From assembly GCA_002450075.1 (NCBI GenBank), contig DJYJ01000029.1:1-20694 (forward strand): a stretch of DNA of 20,694 nt, in the 5' to 3' direction. The notes beneath the pieces were generated by a model. It saw only the letters and a program-made list of their open reading frames with translations. It made no database searches and was not told where the DNA came from. This document shows, piece by piece, positions 1 through 5,780 of the stretch (within the stretch, counting starts at the first letter, position 1; each line of letters begins with the position of its first letter). The translations under genes were made by a program, and so were the position numbers. This stretch comes from Clostridiales bacterium UBA6981 (GTDB taxonomy: Bacteria > Bacillota > Clostridia > Oscillospirales > Oscillospiraceae).

Positions 1-18
1 AAAGTATGATTGACTAAC

Positions 19-534
19 CTACACCGCGCCCTTTTGCGCCTCTTTTGTATCGCAGAGGTCGAGACAGAAATAACTCGCGCCCTCCATCGGGCTGTCGTTG
101 TAGCGCGCGATCTCATAAAAACCGAGCGAGCGGTACAGCGTCTGCGCCTCCCGGAGGAAGGGAAGCGTGTCGAGCAGCATTTTTTCATAGCCCGCCTCGC
201 GCGCGTCCGCGATGATGCGCAGCGCCAGCACGCGCCCAAGGCCCATCCGGCGAAAGGCCGGGCGGACGTACATGCGCTTGAGCTCGCAACGGCCCTCGTC
301 GAGCCGCTTCATCCCGCCGCAGCCCGCGATCCCGCCGTCAACGCGCAGCAGATACAGACAGCCCTCCGGCGGGGCGTACTTGCCCTCGAGATGCCGCAGC
401 TCCTCATCAAAACTCTGCAGCTCAAGATAGGAAGCAAAGACGGGGTCTCCGGCGACGAGCATGTCCGTATATTCACGAAAGAGCGCGGCGATCTCCGCCG
501 GGTGCTCCAATCCGCTGAGAAACTCAACGAACAT
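19..534 (-). CDS. GNAT family N-acetyltransferase
   Basis: Predicted 171-residue cytosolic acetyltransferase that would move an acetyl group from acetyl-CoA to an unknown amine. The acetyl-CoA pyrophosphate-binding signature is visible as FRRMGLG at residues 94-100, after the strand CELKRMYV. A typical C-terminal strand and helix follow (AQTLYRSLGFYEI). An in-frame ATG lies further upstream at 621, but I chose the ATG at 534 because AAAGGAG lies 9 nt ahead of it and because the upstream extension would run through the promoter. The gene has its own promoter and is separated from the flavodoxin gene behind it by a hairpin terminator, so it is probably not part of that operon. The substrate cannot be told from sequence; small-molecule and amino-acid acetyltransferases of this size look alike. 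Confidence 0.88.
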   Translation of the reverse strand: MFVEFLSGLEHPAEIAALFREYTDMLVAGDPVFASYLELQSFDEELRHLEGKYAPPEGCLYLLRVDGGIAGCGGMKRLDEGRCELKRMYVRPAFRRMGLGRVLALRIIADAREAGYEKMLLDTLPFLREAQTLYRSLGFYEIARYNDSPMEGASYFCLDLCDTKEAQKGAV

Positions 535-580
535 CCCACAGTGCTCCTTTCTGACGGAATTTTGGCCTTTTCCAAACAAT

Positions 581-609
581 ATCATACTATTCCGGGGAGC
601 AAAGTGCAA
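581..609 (-). promoter_or_regulatory. Sigma-A type promoter of the GNAT gene
   Basis: On the minus strand, TTGCAC (604-609) is followed after exactly 17 nt by TATGAT (581-586). Both hexamers are close to consensus. The start would fall near 574, giving a leader of about 40 nt before the ATG at 534. It lies just downstream of the terminator of the preceding operon, as expected for an independent transcription unit. It was seen by eye only. Confidence 0.6.
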
Positions 610-621
610 TCCTTTACTCAA

Positions 622-659
622 AAGACCCGGGCATCGCGCGTTGGCGATGCCCGGGTCTT
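622..659 (-). terminator. Rho-independent terminator of the flavodoxin operon
   Basis: A perfect 16-bp inverted repeat (622-637 and 644-659) with a 6-nt loop, GC-rich in its core (ACCCGGGCATCGC). On the minus strand the stem runs into TCTTTTGAG, a short T-tract. It lies about 30 nt after the stop codon of the lipoprotein-flavodoxin gene. There is no T-tract on the plus strand, so it works in the minus direction. Confidence 0.8.
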
Positions 660-688
660 ATGCGGTTGAAAACGGTTTTCGGGAAAGC

Positions 689-1366
689 TCAGCCGCGGCT
701 CTCGATCCACTCCTGCAGCTCGGCGTCGGACATGCCGCGACGAAGGCGCGTGGAGGTGAGGAACGTGCCCGTTCCGGCCAGCTCGCCGAGCGCTTCGCCG
801 GTGCGGCCGGGGCCGCTGCTGCCGGAGGTGCAGAACGGGATCACGGTGATGCCGGTGAAATCATGGCTCTCGACAAAGGTGGAGAGGATGCGCGGGGAAT
901 CGCCCCACCAGATGGGATAGCCGAGATAGAGCGTCGTGCAGCCCTCAAGAGAAATCTCGTTCGCAATCTCGGGACGGGCGTCGGGGTCGTTCTGCTCGAC
1001 GGTCGCGCGCGTCGAGTGGTCGCCATAGTTCAGATCCTCGGCCGTGTAGGGCTCGGCCGGAACGATCTCGAAGAGCCCCGCGCCGGTGAGTGCGGCGATC
1101 TGCTCGGCGACGGAGCGTGTGGTGCCGGTGGCGGAGAAATAGACGACAAGAGTCGCTGTTTCGGGCGCTTCCTCTGCCGCCGGTGCTTCCGCCTCGTCCT
1201 CCGGGACATCATCCGGCTCCTGCGCGGGCGCACTTTCGGCGCTTTCGGCGGCAGGCTCTTCCACTGCAGCGGGAGCGTTTTCAGCCGGCGCCTGCGCCGG
1301 AGCGCCGCAGCCAGCAGATGCGAGCACAATGGCGAGCAGCAAAAGAAGAGAGATCAGCCTTTTCAT
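689..1366 (-). CDS. Lipoprotein with C-terminal flavodoxin-like domain
   Basis: A 225-residue protein with three parts. Residues 1-19 are a lipoprotein-type signal peptide (MKR, a long Leu/Ile run, then LASAG before Cys20). Residues 21-70 form a low-complexity Ala/Pro/Glu linker. From residue 71 a flavodoxin-like domain follows (Flavodoxin_4 type). The FMN phosphate loop is FSATGTT at 77-83, and the later GYPIWWGDSP motif is typical of the family. It is probably lipid-anchored on the outer face of the membrane, where it could carry electrons through bound FMN. The residue at -3 of the lipobox is Ser rather than Leu/Ile/Val, so cleavage is likely but not certain. It is the last gene of the operon, 12 nt after the shorter flavodoxin gene, with which it shares domain type and motifs. 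The electron partner is unknown. Confidence 0.85.
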   Translation of the reverse strand: MKRLISLLLLLAIVLASAGCGAPAQAPAENAPAAVEEPAAESAESAPAQEPDDVPEDEAEAPAAEEAPETATLVVYFSATGTTRSVAEQIAALTGAGLFEIVPAEPYTAEDLNYGDHSTRATVEQNDPDARPEIANEISLEGCTTLYLGYPIWWGDSPRILSTFVESHDFTGITVIPFCTSGSSGPGRTGEALGELAGTGTFLTSTRLRRGMSDAELQEWIESRG

Positions 1367-1378
1367 GGCAGCTTCCTC

Positions 1379-1858
1379 TTAATCGATGTGAAGCGAGGAG
1401 ATCCAGCCCTGCAGCTCACTCTCGGAGGCGCGGGCGCCAAAACGCCGGCCCGCGAGGACACGCGCGCCCTTTGCCAGCCCTTCGATGCGCCCCTGGCCTT
1501 CGCCGAGATCGCTGCCGCCGGAGGTGAAGAAGGGCACGACCGTCTTGCCGGAGAAGTCATAGGCGCCGAGGAAGCTGTCGATGATGCTCGGCTCGCGATA
1601 CCACCAGATCGGGAAGCCGAGGAAGATCACGTCGGCCTCCGCGACGGGCGCGGCGTCGTCCGAGAGCGCCGGGCGGCAGTTCGGGTCCTGCATCTCCACG
1701 GTGCTGCGGGATTTCTTGTCCATCCAGTTCAGATCGCGCCGCTCATAGGGAACGGCGGGACGAATCTCGAAGAGCGCGGCGTCGGCGGCCGCGGCGAGCG
1801 TCTTGGCGAGCTTCGCGGTGCTGCCGCTCGCGGAAAAGTAAGCAACCAGTTTGTTCAT
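1379..1858 (-). CDS. Flavodoxin family protein (cytosolic)
   Basis: A 159-residue protein that is almost entirely one flavodoxin-like domain. It has no signal peptide. The N-terminal strand enters the FMN phosphate-binding loop FSASGST at residues 8-14. The second motif FPIWWYREPS matches the Flavodoxin_4 group found in many Clostridia. It should bind FMN non-covalently and act as a one- or two-electron carrier, or as a small NAD(P)H-quinone-type reductase. AAGGAGG precedes the ATG by about 8 nt. It sits between the CMD-cupin gene (23-nt gap) and the lipoprotein flavodoxin (12-nt gap). The two flavodoxins are clear paralogues, one kept inside and one sent outside. Confidence 0.9.
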   Translation of the reverse strand: MNKLVAYFSASGSTAKLAKTLAAAADAALFEIRPAVPYERRDLNWMDKKSRSTVEMQDPNCRPALSDDAAPVAEADVIFLGFPIWWYREPSIIDSFLGAYDFSGKTVVPFFTSGGSDLGEGQGRIEGLAKGARVLAGRRFGARASESELQGWISSLHID

Positions 1859-1881
1859 GCTTTTTCCTCCTTATTTATTGC

Positions 1882-2577
1882 TCAAAGCTTATTGTAATCC
1901 TCGTCGGAGACGGGCTCGAGCCATTCGTTCGAGCAGTTCTCGCCGCCGACCTCAATGGCCAGGTGGGAGAACCAGCTGTCCGCGGCCGCGCCGTGCCAGT
2001 GCTTGACGTTGGCCGGGATGTTGACGACCGTGCCGGGCGTCATCCGGGCGGGCGCCTTGCCCCATTCCTGATACCAGCCGCGGCCGCCCACGCAGATCAG
2101 CATCTGCCCGCCGCCGGATGCGGCGTGGTGGACGTGCCAGTTGTTGCGGCAGCCGGGCTCAAAGGTCACGTTGAACACCGGTACCTGCGCGGTGAAGACG
2201 GGGGCGAGATAGCTTTGCCCCACAAAGAACTGACCATAGGGGTTCTCCTCCCCGATGGGGAAGAAGATCGTGTTCTGATAGGCGTCCTTTTCGCTCAGCG
2301 CGGGAGACTCCTCGTTCCAGATCTCCCTGGCCTGGCGGAAGACGGCCCAGCCCTTCGGCCAGCCGACATACATCGTGGCGTGGGTGATGATCGCGGCGAT
2401 CTCTTCTTTGGTCACGCCGTTGTTCTTCGCATTCTGCAGATGATAGCCGAGCGACGAGTCCGTGATGCCGGACGCCATCAGCGACACCACGGTGATGATG
2501 CACTTGGTCTTGACGTCAAGGGCCTCGGCGTTCCAGACCTCGCCGAAGAGCACGTCGTCGTTGAGATGGGCGAACAT
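1882..2577 (-). CDS. Carboxymuconolactone decarboxylase-like/cupin fusion, 5' end frameshifted
   Basis: This is the open frame that remains of a two-domain protein. The CMD (AhpD-like) domain covers about residues 1-85, with THATMYVGWPKGW at 65-77. The cupin domain covers about residues 130-225. Cupin metal ligands are visible as H148, H150 and H151, with Gln158 in place of the usual Glu, and the second motif supplies H193/H195. Such fusions are common in Clostridia and are usually linked to redox or lactone chemistry without a proven reaction. The ATG at 2577 has no ribosome binding site. The true start is very probably the ATG at 2633, which has AAGGAGGA 7 nt upstream but is out of frame by one base (see next entry). 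The gene is either broken, phase-variable, or intact with a sequencing error. The stop is 23 nt before the flavodoxin gene. Confidence 0.85.
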   Translation of the reverse strand: MFAHLNDDVLFGEVWNAEALDVKTKCIITVVSLMASGITDSSLGYHLQNAKNNGVTKEEIAAIITHATMYVGWPKGWAVFRQAREIWNEESPALSEKDAYQNTIFFPIGEENPYGQFFVGQSYLAPVFTAQVPVFNVTFEPGCRNNWHVHHAASGGGQMLICVGGRGWYQEWGKAPARMTPGTVVNIPANVKHWHGAAADSWFSHLAIEVGGENCSNEWLEPVSDEDYNKL

Positions 2578-2647
2578 CGGGGCAAATTCGCCGAGCTGTG
2601 CCCGCCCGGCCGTCTGGGTGATTTTTTCGTCATGATCGTTTCCTCCT
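2578..2647 (-). other. Out-of-frame 5' end of the CMD-cupin gene, with its ribosome binding site
   Basis: Minus strand: AAGGAGGA, 7 nt, then ATG at 2633, ACG, and a run of six A (2622-2627). Read as it stands, this frame gives MTKKSPRRPGGHSS and does not continue into the CMD domain. With one extra A the frame becomes MTKKITQTAGRAQLGEFAP and joins MFAHLNDDVLFGEVW directly. AGR..LGEFAP is the N-terminus I expect for this family from memory. A one-base loss in the A-run is therefore the simplest reading. Confidence 0.75.
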
Positions 2648-2977
2648 TCAGTTTCGGATATAGTGTCGGTCCGCCTCCGGCAGACCGCTCTCGTCGGATA
2701 CGAAGCGCTCGACCCTCATGTGGAGATCGTATTTTTCGCGCAGCGCCGCGATCTGCGCCATCATGGGCGAGGCGTGGTGCGCGTCGAGGGCTTCCTGATC
2801 GCGCCACTGGTCGATCAGCAGCACGGTCTCGGGGTCATCCATCGGGAAGAAGTACTCGTAGCGCAGATTGCCGTCCTCGGCGCGGATCGCCGCGGCCGTG
2901 CCGCTGCTCGTCATTTCCTCCGCAAAGGCGCGGGCCGCGCCGTTCTCGCCGGTGTAATACAGATTGACGGTGATCAT
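2648..2977 (-). CDS. Antibiotic biosynthesis monooxygenase (ABM) domain protein
   Basis: A 109-residue single-domain protein of the dimeric alpha-beta barrel type, related to putative quinol monooxygenases such as YgiN. Features seen are the first strand MITVNLYYT, the central YEYFFPMDDPETVLLIDQWRDQEALDAHH split over strand and helix (about residues 40-68), and the C-terminal strand MRVERFV. These enzymes need no cofactor or metal and oxidise quinols, anthrones or similar compounds; here the substrate is unknown. Its ATG overlaps the TetR stop codon (ATGA), so translation is probably coupled to the regulator. The next gene begins 14 nt after its stop. A neighbour of this type fits a role in handling quinone-like or electrophilic compounds. 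Confidence 0.82.
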   Translation of the reverse strand: MITVNLYYTGENGAARAFAEEMTSSGTAAAIRAEDGNLRYEYFFPMDDPETVLLIDQWRDQEALDAHHASPMMAQIAALREKYDLHMRVERFVSDESGLPEADRHYIRN

Positions 2978-3603
2978 GATAACCCTCCCAGCATCGTCCG
3001 GATAAAATCCCGGGCCATTTCATAGGTGCTCATATAGACATAGCCGATCCCGGCCTCGCGCATGGCCTCCCGCTGCTTTTCCGTCACGACCGTGTAGGGA
3101 TAGAGCCCGTAGACAAAGGGCAGAAAGGCATAGAGGAAGCGCTGCCTGCCGCTCGCATCGAGCGCGGGGCAGAAGCGGCGCAGACAGCGGTCGAGCGCGT
3201 CCTTCGATCCGCCGTAGGCCGCCTTGAATTCCACCAGCCGCTCCATGCGGGAATTTTCCTCCATGTCATAGAGGTTCATGCTCAAAAGCTTGAGCATCAG
3301 CGGCCTGCGGTCGAGCGCATGGGCGAGCTCGGAGGAGAACGCCTCGAGCCCCAGAGGCTCCTCCCGCGCGCAGAGCGCGTCGAGCTCGGCGGCGAAAAGC
3401 TCATACTCCCGCTGGAACAGGGCGAGAAAGATCTCTTCCTTCGTTTCAAAATAATTGTAGATCGACGTGCGGGTAAAAGAGGTCTGCTGCCCGATCTCCT
3501 TTAAGGTGATCTCCTTGAAGCTCCGTGTCTCATAGAGCTTCCGGCAGGCGGCGAGGATCTCCTCCCGCCGCGCGTTCGTCAGTTCGGCCGATCCTTTCGG
3601 CAT
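2974..3603 (-). CDS. TetR/AcrR family transcriptional regulator
   Basis: A 209-residue regulator. The N-terminal three-helix DNA-binding domain covers about residues 10-57, with the helix-turn-helix around 33-52 (ITLKEIGQQTSFTRTSIYNYF) followed by the usual ETKEEIF. The rest is an all-helical ligand and dimer domain with no recognisable ligand signature. AGAAGGGA precedes the ATG. It is the second gene of the operon, 39 nt after the flavin-reductase gene, and overlaps the ABM gene by 4 nt. The two palindromes around the operon promoter at 4209-4257 are the obvious binding sites, so it probably represses its own operon and is released by a small molecule that the operon deals with. That regulatory link is inferred from position and symmetry. 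Confidence 0.92.
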   Translation of the reverse strand: MPKGSAELTNARREEILAACRKLYETRSFKEITLKEIGQQTSFTRTSIYNYFETKEEIFLALFQREYELFAAELDALCAREEPLGLEAFSSELAHALDRRPLMLKLLSMNLYDMEENSRMERLVEFKAAYGGSKDALDRCLRRFCPALDASGRQRFLYAFLPFVYGLYPYTVVTEKQREAMREAGIGYVYMSTYEMARDFIRTMLGGLS

Positions 3604-3642
3604 AGATGTCCCTTCTTTCTCTTCTTTCCGATGGAATAAAGC

Positions 3643-4182
3643 TCAGTTCATCTTCATGCAGGAGCCGAGAACATCTCCGGTCTCCAGATATTCGTAGGCC
3701 GGGAACTGGAAAAGCGCGGGCTTGAAGCGGCGATAGTCGATCTTGTCCTTGTCGGTGAGGATGTCCTCGTCGACATAGGTGCCGCAGATCCGGCAGATGA
3801 AGTTGTCAAAGCCCTTGAGGTCATAAATGTCTTCCACTTCGCACTCCATCGTGACCCTGGCCTTGTCGATCATCGGCGCGCCGAGCTCGCCGGGCGTCCA
3901 GGCAAAGGCCTCGGATTTGTCTGTCTTGTTGCCGCTCAGACAGCCCATGCGGTCGGCCTCCTTCAGCCAGGAGGCGTCCACCACATTGACCGAGACGACC
4001 TTGTTCTCCCGGATACCCTTATTCGTATAGTGGGCTTTTACCATGGAAAGCATCAGATGGCTGTGGGCCATGATGCCCGCGTGCGCGACCAGCGTCCAGT
4101 TCGGCTTGCCGTCGACCATCGCGCCGACCACAACGACGGGGGAGGGGTACAGCGCGAGCTGCGCGCCGAGGTTCTTTTTCAT
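3643..4182 (-). CDS. Flavin reductase-like, FMN-binding split-barrel protein
   Basis: A 179-residue protein of the flavin reductase-like family (flavoredoxin type). It opens with the typical YPSPVVVVGAMVDGKPNWTL split barrel strand pair, followed by KGIRENKVVSVNVVD and the CLSGNKTDKSEAF region where the family binds the FMN phosphate. The C-terminal part (YRRFKPALFQF) is also typical. It would bind FMN and pass electrons, either reducing free flavin with NAD(P)H or acting as an electron carrier. AAGGAG lies ahead of the ATG at 4182. It is the first gene after the twin-operator promoter, so it should be the most directly controlled member. No membrane segment or signal peptide is present. Confidence 0.88.
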   Translation of the reverse strand: MKKNLGAQLALYPSPVVVVGAMVDGKPNWTLVAHAGIMAHSHLMLSMVKAHYTNKGIRENKVVSVNVVDASWLKEADRMGCLSGNKTDKSEAFAWTPGELGAPMIDKARVTMECEVEDIYDLKGFDNFICRICGTYVDEDILTDKDKIDYRRFKPALFQFPAYEYLETGDVLGSCMKMN

Positions 4183-4208
4183 AGCGGAACTCCTTCAGAA
4201 ATACTGTT

Positions 4209-4257
4209 TTGACACACTGTCAGAATATACTATAACAGCATTCTGACACGGTGTCAA
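4209..4257. promoter_or_regulatory. Twin palindromic operators, probably for the TetR regulator
   Basis: Two copies of a palindrome flank the -10 box. The right copy, TGACACGGTGTCA (4244-4256), is perfectly symmetric about its central base. The left copy, TGACACACTGTCA (4210-4222), keeps the outer TGACA/TGTCA arms. Their centres are 34 bp apart, about three helical turns, so both face the same side of the DNA. The 18-nt blocks holding them are also inverted relative to each other, matching at 16 of 18 positions. Half-site length and spacing fit a TetR dimer. The TetR gene is the second gene downstream. Confidence 0.7.
4229..4257 (-). promoter_or_regulatory. Promoter of the six-gene redox operon
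   Basis: On the minus strand TTGACA (4252-4257) is followed after exactly 17 nt by TATAGT (4229-4234). This is one of the best sigma-A matches in the window. The start would fall near 4222, giving a leader of about 40 nt to the ATG at 4182. The -35 box lies within one TetR-like palindrome and the start site within the other, so the promoter is expected to be tightly repressed. Confidence 0.78.
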
Positions 4258-4284
4258 TATATTTCTTATGAATGCCGTCTCCGA

Positions 4285-4323
4285 AAGAAGGAAAGACCGT
4301 CCGGCGGACGGCCTTTCCTTCTT
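4285..4323 (-). terminator. Terminator hairpin after the AraC-type gene
   Basis: An 18-bp inverted repeat (4285-4302 and 4306-4323) with one mismatch and a 3-nt loop, built on GGAAAGxCCGTCC. It lies 23 nt after the stop codon of the AraC-family gene. On the minus strand it is followed by TTTCGGAGACG, a poor T-tract, although the stem itself ends in TTCTT. It would also stop any plus-strand transcript leaving the operator region. Confidence 0.6.
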
Positions 4324-4345
4324 GCAGAGCGGGGAGCGGGAAACA

Positions 4346-5599
4346 TTATCCCTTGCGAAAGCGTTTGCGGTATTGCGCGGGCGTATAGCCTGTCGTGTCG
4401 CGGAAGCACTGAATAAAATAATTGACGGTGTTGAACGCGAGACGCTCGGCGATGTCGCGGACGGAGAGCTCCGTCGATTCGAGCAGCACCTTCGCGCGCT
4501 CGACCCTGGCATAGCGGATATAGCTGCTGACGGACTGGCCGGTCTCTTTTTTGAATTTCTCCGTCAGATAATACTCGGTATAGTCGACCAGCGCGGCGAG
4601 ATCCGCCGTGCGGATCTTTCGCTCAAGGCTCAGCTCGATATAGTCGCAGCATTTCTGGATCGCGTGGGAATAGTCGGGGTTGGTGCGCAGGTGGTGGACA
4701 CGGTAGATAAAATCGTGATACATCGCGTGCGCCAGCGCCGAGAGCTCGCCGGAATCGCGGCAGTCCTCGGCGGACTGGATATACGAATCGCCCAGCGCAT
4801 AGGCGACCTCGGGCGAGAGTCCGCCCTCCATGGCCGCGCGGCTGACGAGCGTGGTGAAGACGACGATGCTGGTTTTCATCTGGCGCAGAGGATCCTGCCC
4901 CCGGATCGGAACGCCGGGACTGAGACGGATGCTGCCCTGGAGGACGCTGTAATAATTGATATCCCCATTGCGCACCATCTGCAGCATCGCCCGCTCGGAG
5001 AGATAGACCTTGTCCCGGTCCCGCTGCAGCGAGGACTCGGAGAGCTGCGCCTCTTTTTCGCTCTCGGCGGAGGCAAGCGCGTCGAGACCGAGCTGCTGGC
5101 CGGTGAGCGTGTTGTGGACCATCATGACATAGCGCGTGAAGATCGCATAGGACATGACGGGCAGCTGCGGCAGCAGCCGGATCAGCTCCGTGGCCCAGAC
5201 GGCGTTCTCACGGCTCTGGGTATAAGGGCGGAGCCCCACGCGCAGATGCCGCTCGAGCGGCTCGGCGTAAAAGACCGGGCCGACGACGAAGATCAGCTTG
5301 CGGTTCCGGTCGGATTCATAGCTCAGCGCCCACTGCATGCCGATCGACGAGCCGATGATCTGCGGACGGGTGTTGCTGCCGTCGCCGGCGTAGGCGGCAA
5401 GCTTGTCCGCCCCGCCGAGGATGCGGAAGGCGCGGTCGAGCACGTCGCGCTCCGCGGCCGGGCAGGAGGTGGCGATAAAGCCGCCGTCGGGGTCATAGCA
5501 CCAGACATAGAATTTTTCGTTGCTTGCGATCAGACTCTCGAGCAGAAGAAGGTTCTGCTCACCTTTTGTCATCGAGCTTTGCCATTCCCGCAGATCCAC
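4346..5599 (-). CDS. AraC family transcriptional regulator
   Basis: A predicted 417-residue regulator. The last ~103 residues form a complete AraC/XylS DNA-binding domain with both helix-turn-helix motifs: IRTADLAALVDYTEYYLTEKF, then LSVRDIAERLAF, ending in the family signature GYTPAQYRKRF. The first ~310 residues are a large sensor region that I cannot assign to a named domain. It has no membrane segment. I chose the GTG at 5599 because GGGAGG lies 9 nt upstream. An ATG at 5572 has no ribosome binding site, and the longer frame from 5662 would cover the likely promoter. It diverges from the GPH symporter gene, with 181 nt between the starts. This is the classic layout for an activator of the neighbouring sugar operon, sensing the imported sugar or a breakdown product. 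That role is inferred. Confidence 0.88.
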   Translation of the reverse strand: MDLREWQSSMTKGEQNLLLLESLIASNEKFYVWCYDPDGGFIATSCPAAERDVLDRAFRILGGADKLAAYAGDGSNTRPQIIGSSIGMQWALSYESDRNRKLIFVVGPVFYAEPLERHLRVGLRPYTQSRENAVWATELIRLLPQLPVMSYAIFTRYVMMVHNTLTGQQLGLDALASAESEKEAQLSESSLQRDRDKVYLSERAMLQMVRNGDINYYSVLQGSIRLSPGVPIRGQDPLRQMKTSIVVFTTLVSRAAMEGGLSPEVAYALGDSYIQSAEDCRDSGELSALAHAMYHDFIYRVHHLRTNPDYSHAIQKCCDYIELSLERKIRTADLAALVDYTEYYLTEKFKKETGQSVSSYIRYARVERAKVLLESTELSVRDIAERLAFNTVNYFIQCFRDTTGYTPAQYRKRFRKG

Positions 5600-5633
5600 A
5601 GCGCCTCGCCTCCCGAAAAACCTTGTTGTTCCC

Positions 5634-5662
5634 AGTATAACAGCGGCAGGGGACGAACGCAA
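5634..5662 (-). promoter_or_regulatory. Possible promoter of the AraC-type gene
   Basis: On the minus strand TTGCGT (5657-5662) is followed after 17 nt by TATACT (5634-5639). The -10 box is good and the -35 box weak. The start would lie near 5627, about 28 nt before the chosen GTG. This supports that GTG over the longer reading frame. Confidence 0.45.
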
Positions 5663-5674
5663 GAAACTTCCTGA

Positions 5675-5732
5675 ATTTTTGTAATTTTTCCGTATTTTTT
5701 GGATTTACGCCCCGGCCTCTTTCCGATAAGAT
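5675..5732 (+). promoter_or_regulatory. Possible promoter of the sugar operon with phased T-tracts
   Basis: TTTACG (5704-5709) and TAAGAT (5727-5732) are spaced by 17 nt. Each matches consensus at only four of six positions, which suits a promoter that needs an activator. Directly upstream are three ATTTTT blocks at 5675-5680, 5684-5689 and 5694-5699, repeating every 9-10 bp, i.e. on one face of the helix. They occupy the place where an UP element would lie and could bend the DNA. An AraC-family activator is encoded just across the gap. Confidence 0.45.
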
Positions 5733-5780
5733 AAGATCAGCGGGAAAACCGTAAAGATTATATGAAAAGAGGAACGCCCT

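Noticed and set aside
668..680. 13-bp perfect palindrome GAAAACGGTTTTC
   Set aside because: It lies just after the lipoprotein-flavodoxin stop and before the terminator, with no promoter nearby. A single short palindrome there is compatible with chance.
461..1897. 478-codon open frame on the plus strand across both flavodoxin genes
   Set aside because: It is antisense to two genes with clear flavodoxin motifs and their own ribosome binding sites. Its product is low-complexity Arg/Ala/Gly, as expected from the reverse of GC-rich coding DNA.
4268..5674. 468-codon plus-strand frame opposite the AraC-type gene
   Set aside because: The minus-strand product has two intact helix-turn-helix motifs and the GYTPAQYRKRF signature. 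The plus frame runs through the terminator hairpin and shows no known domain.
5621..5780. Possible catabolite (cre) site upstream of the sugar operon
   Set aside because: No sequence in this gap matches the cre consensus acceptably; GGAAAACCGTAAAG has only a partial core.
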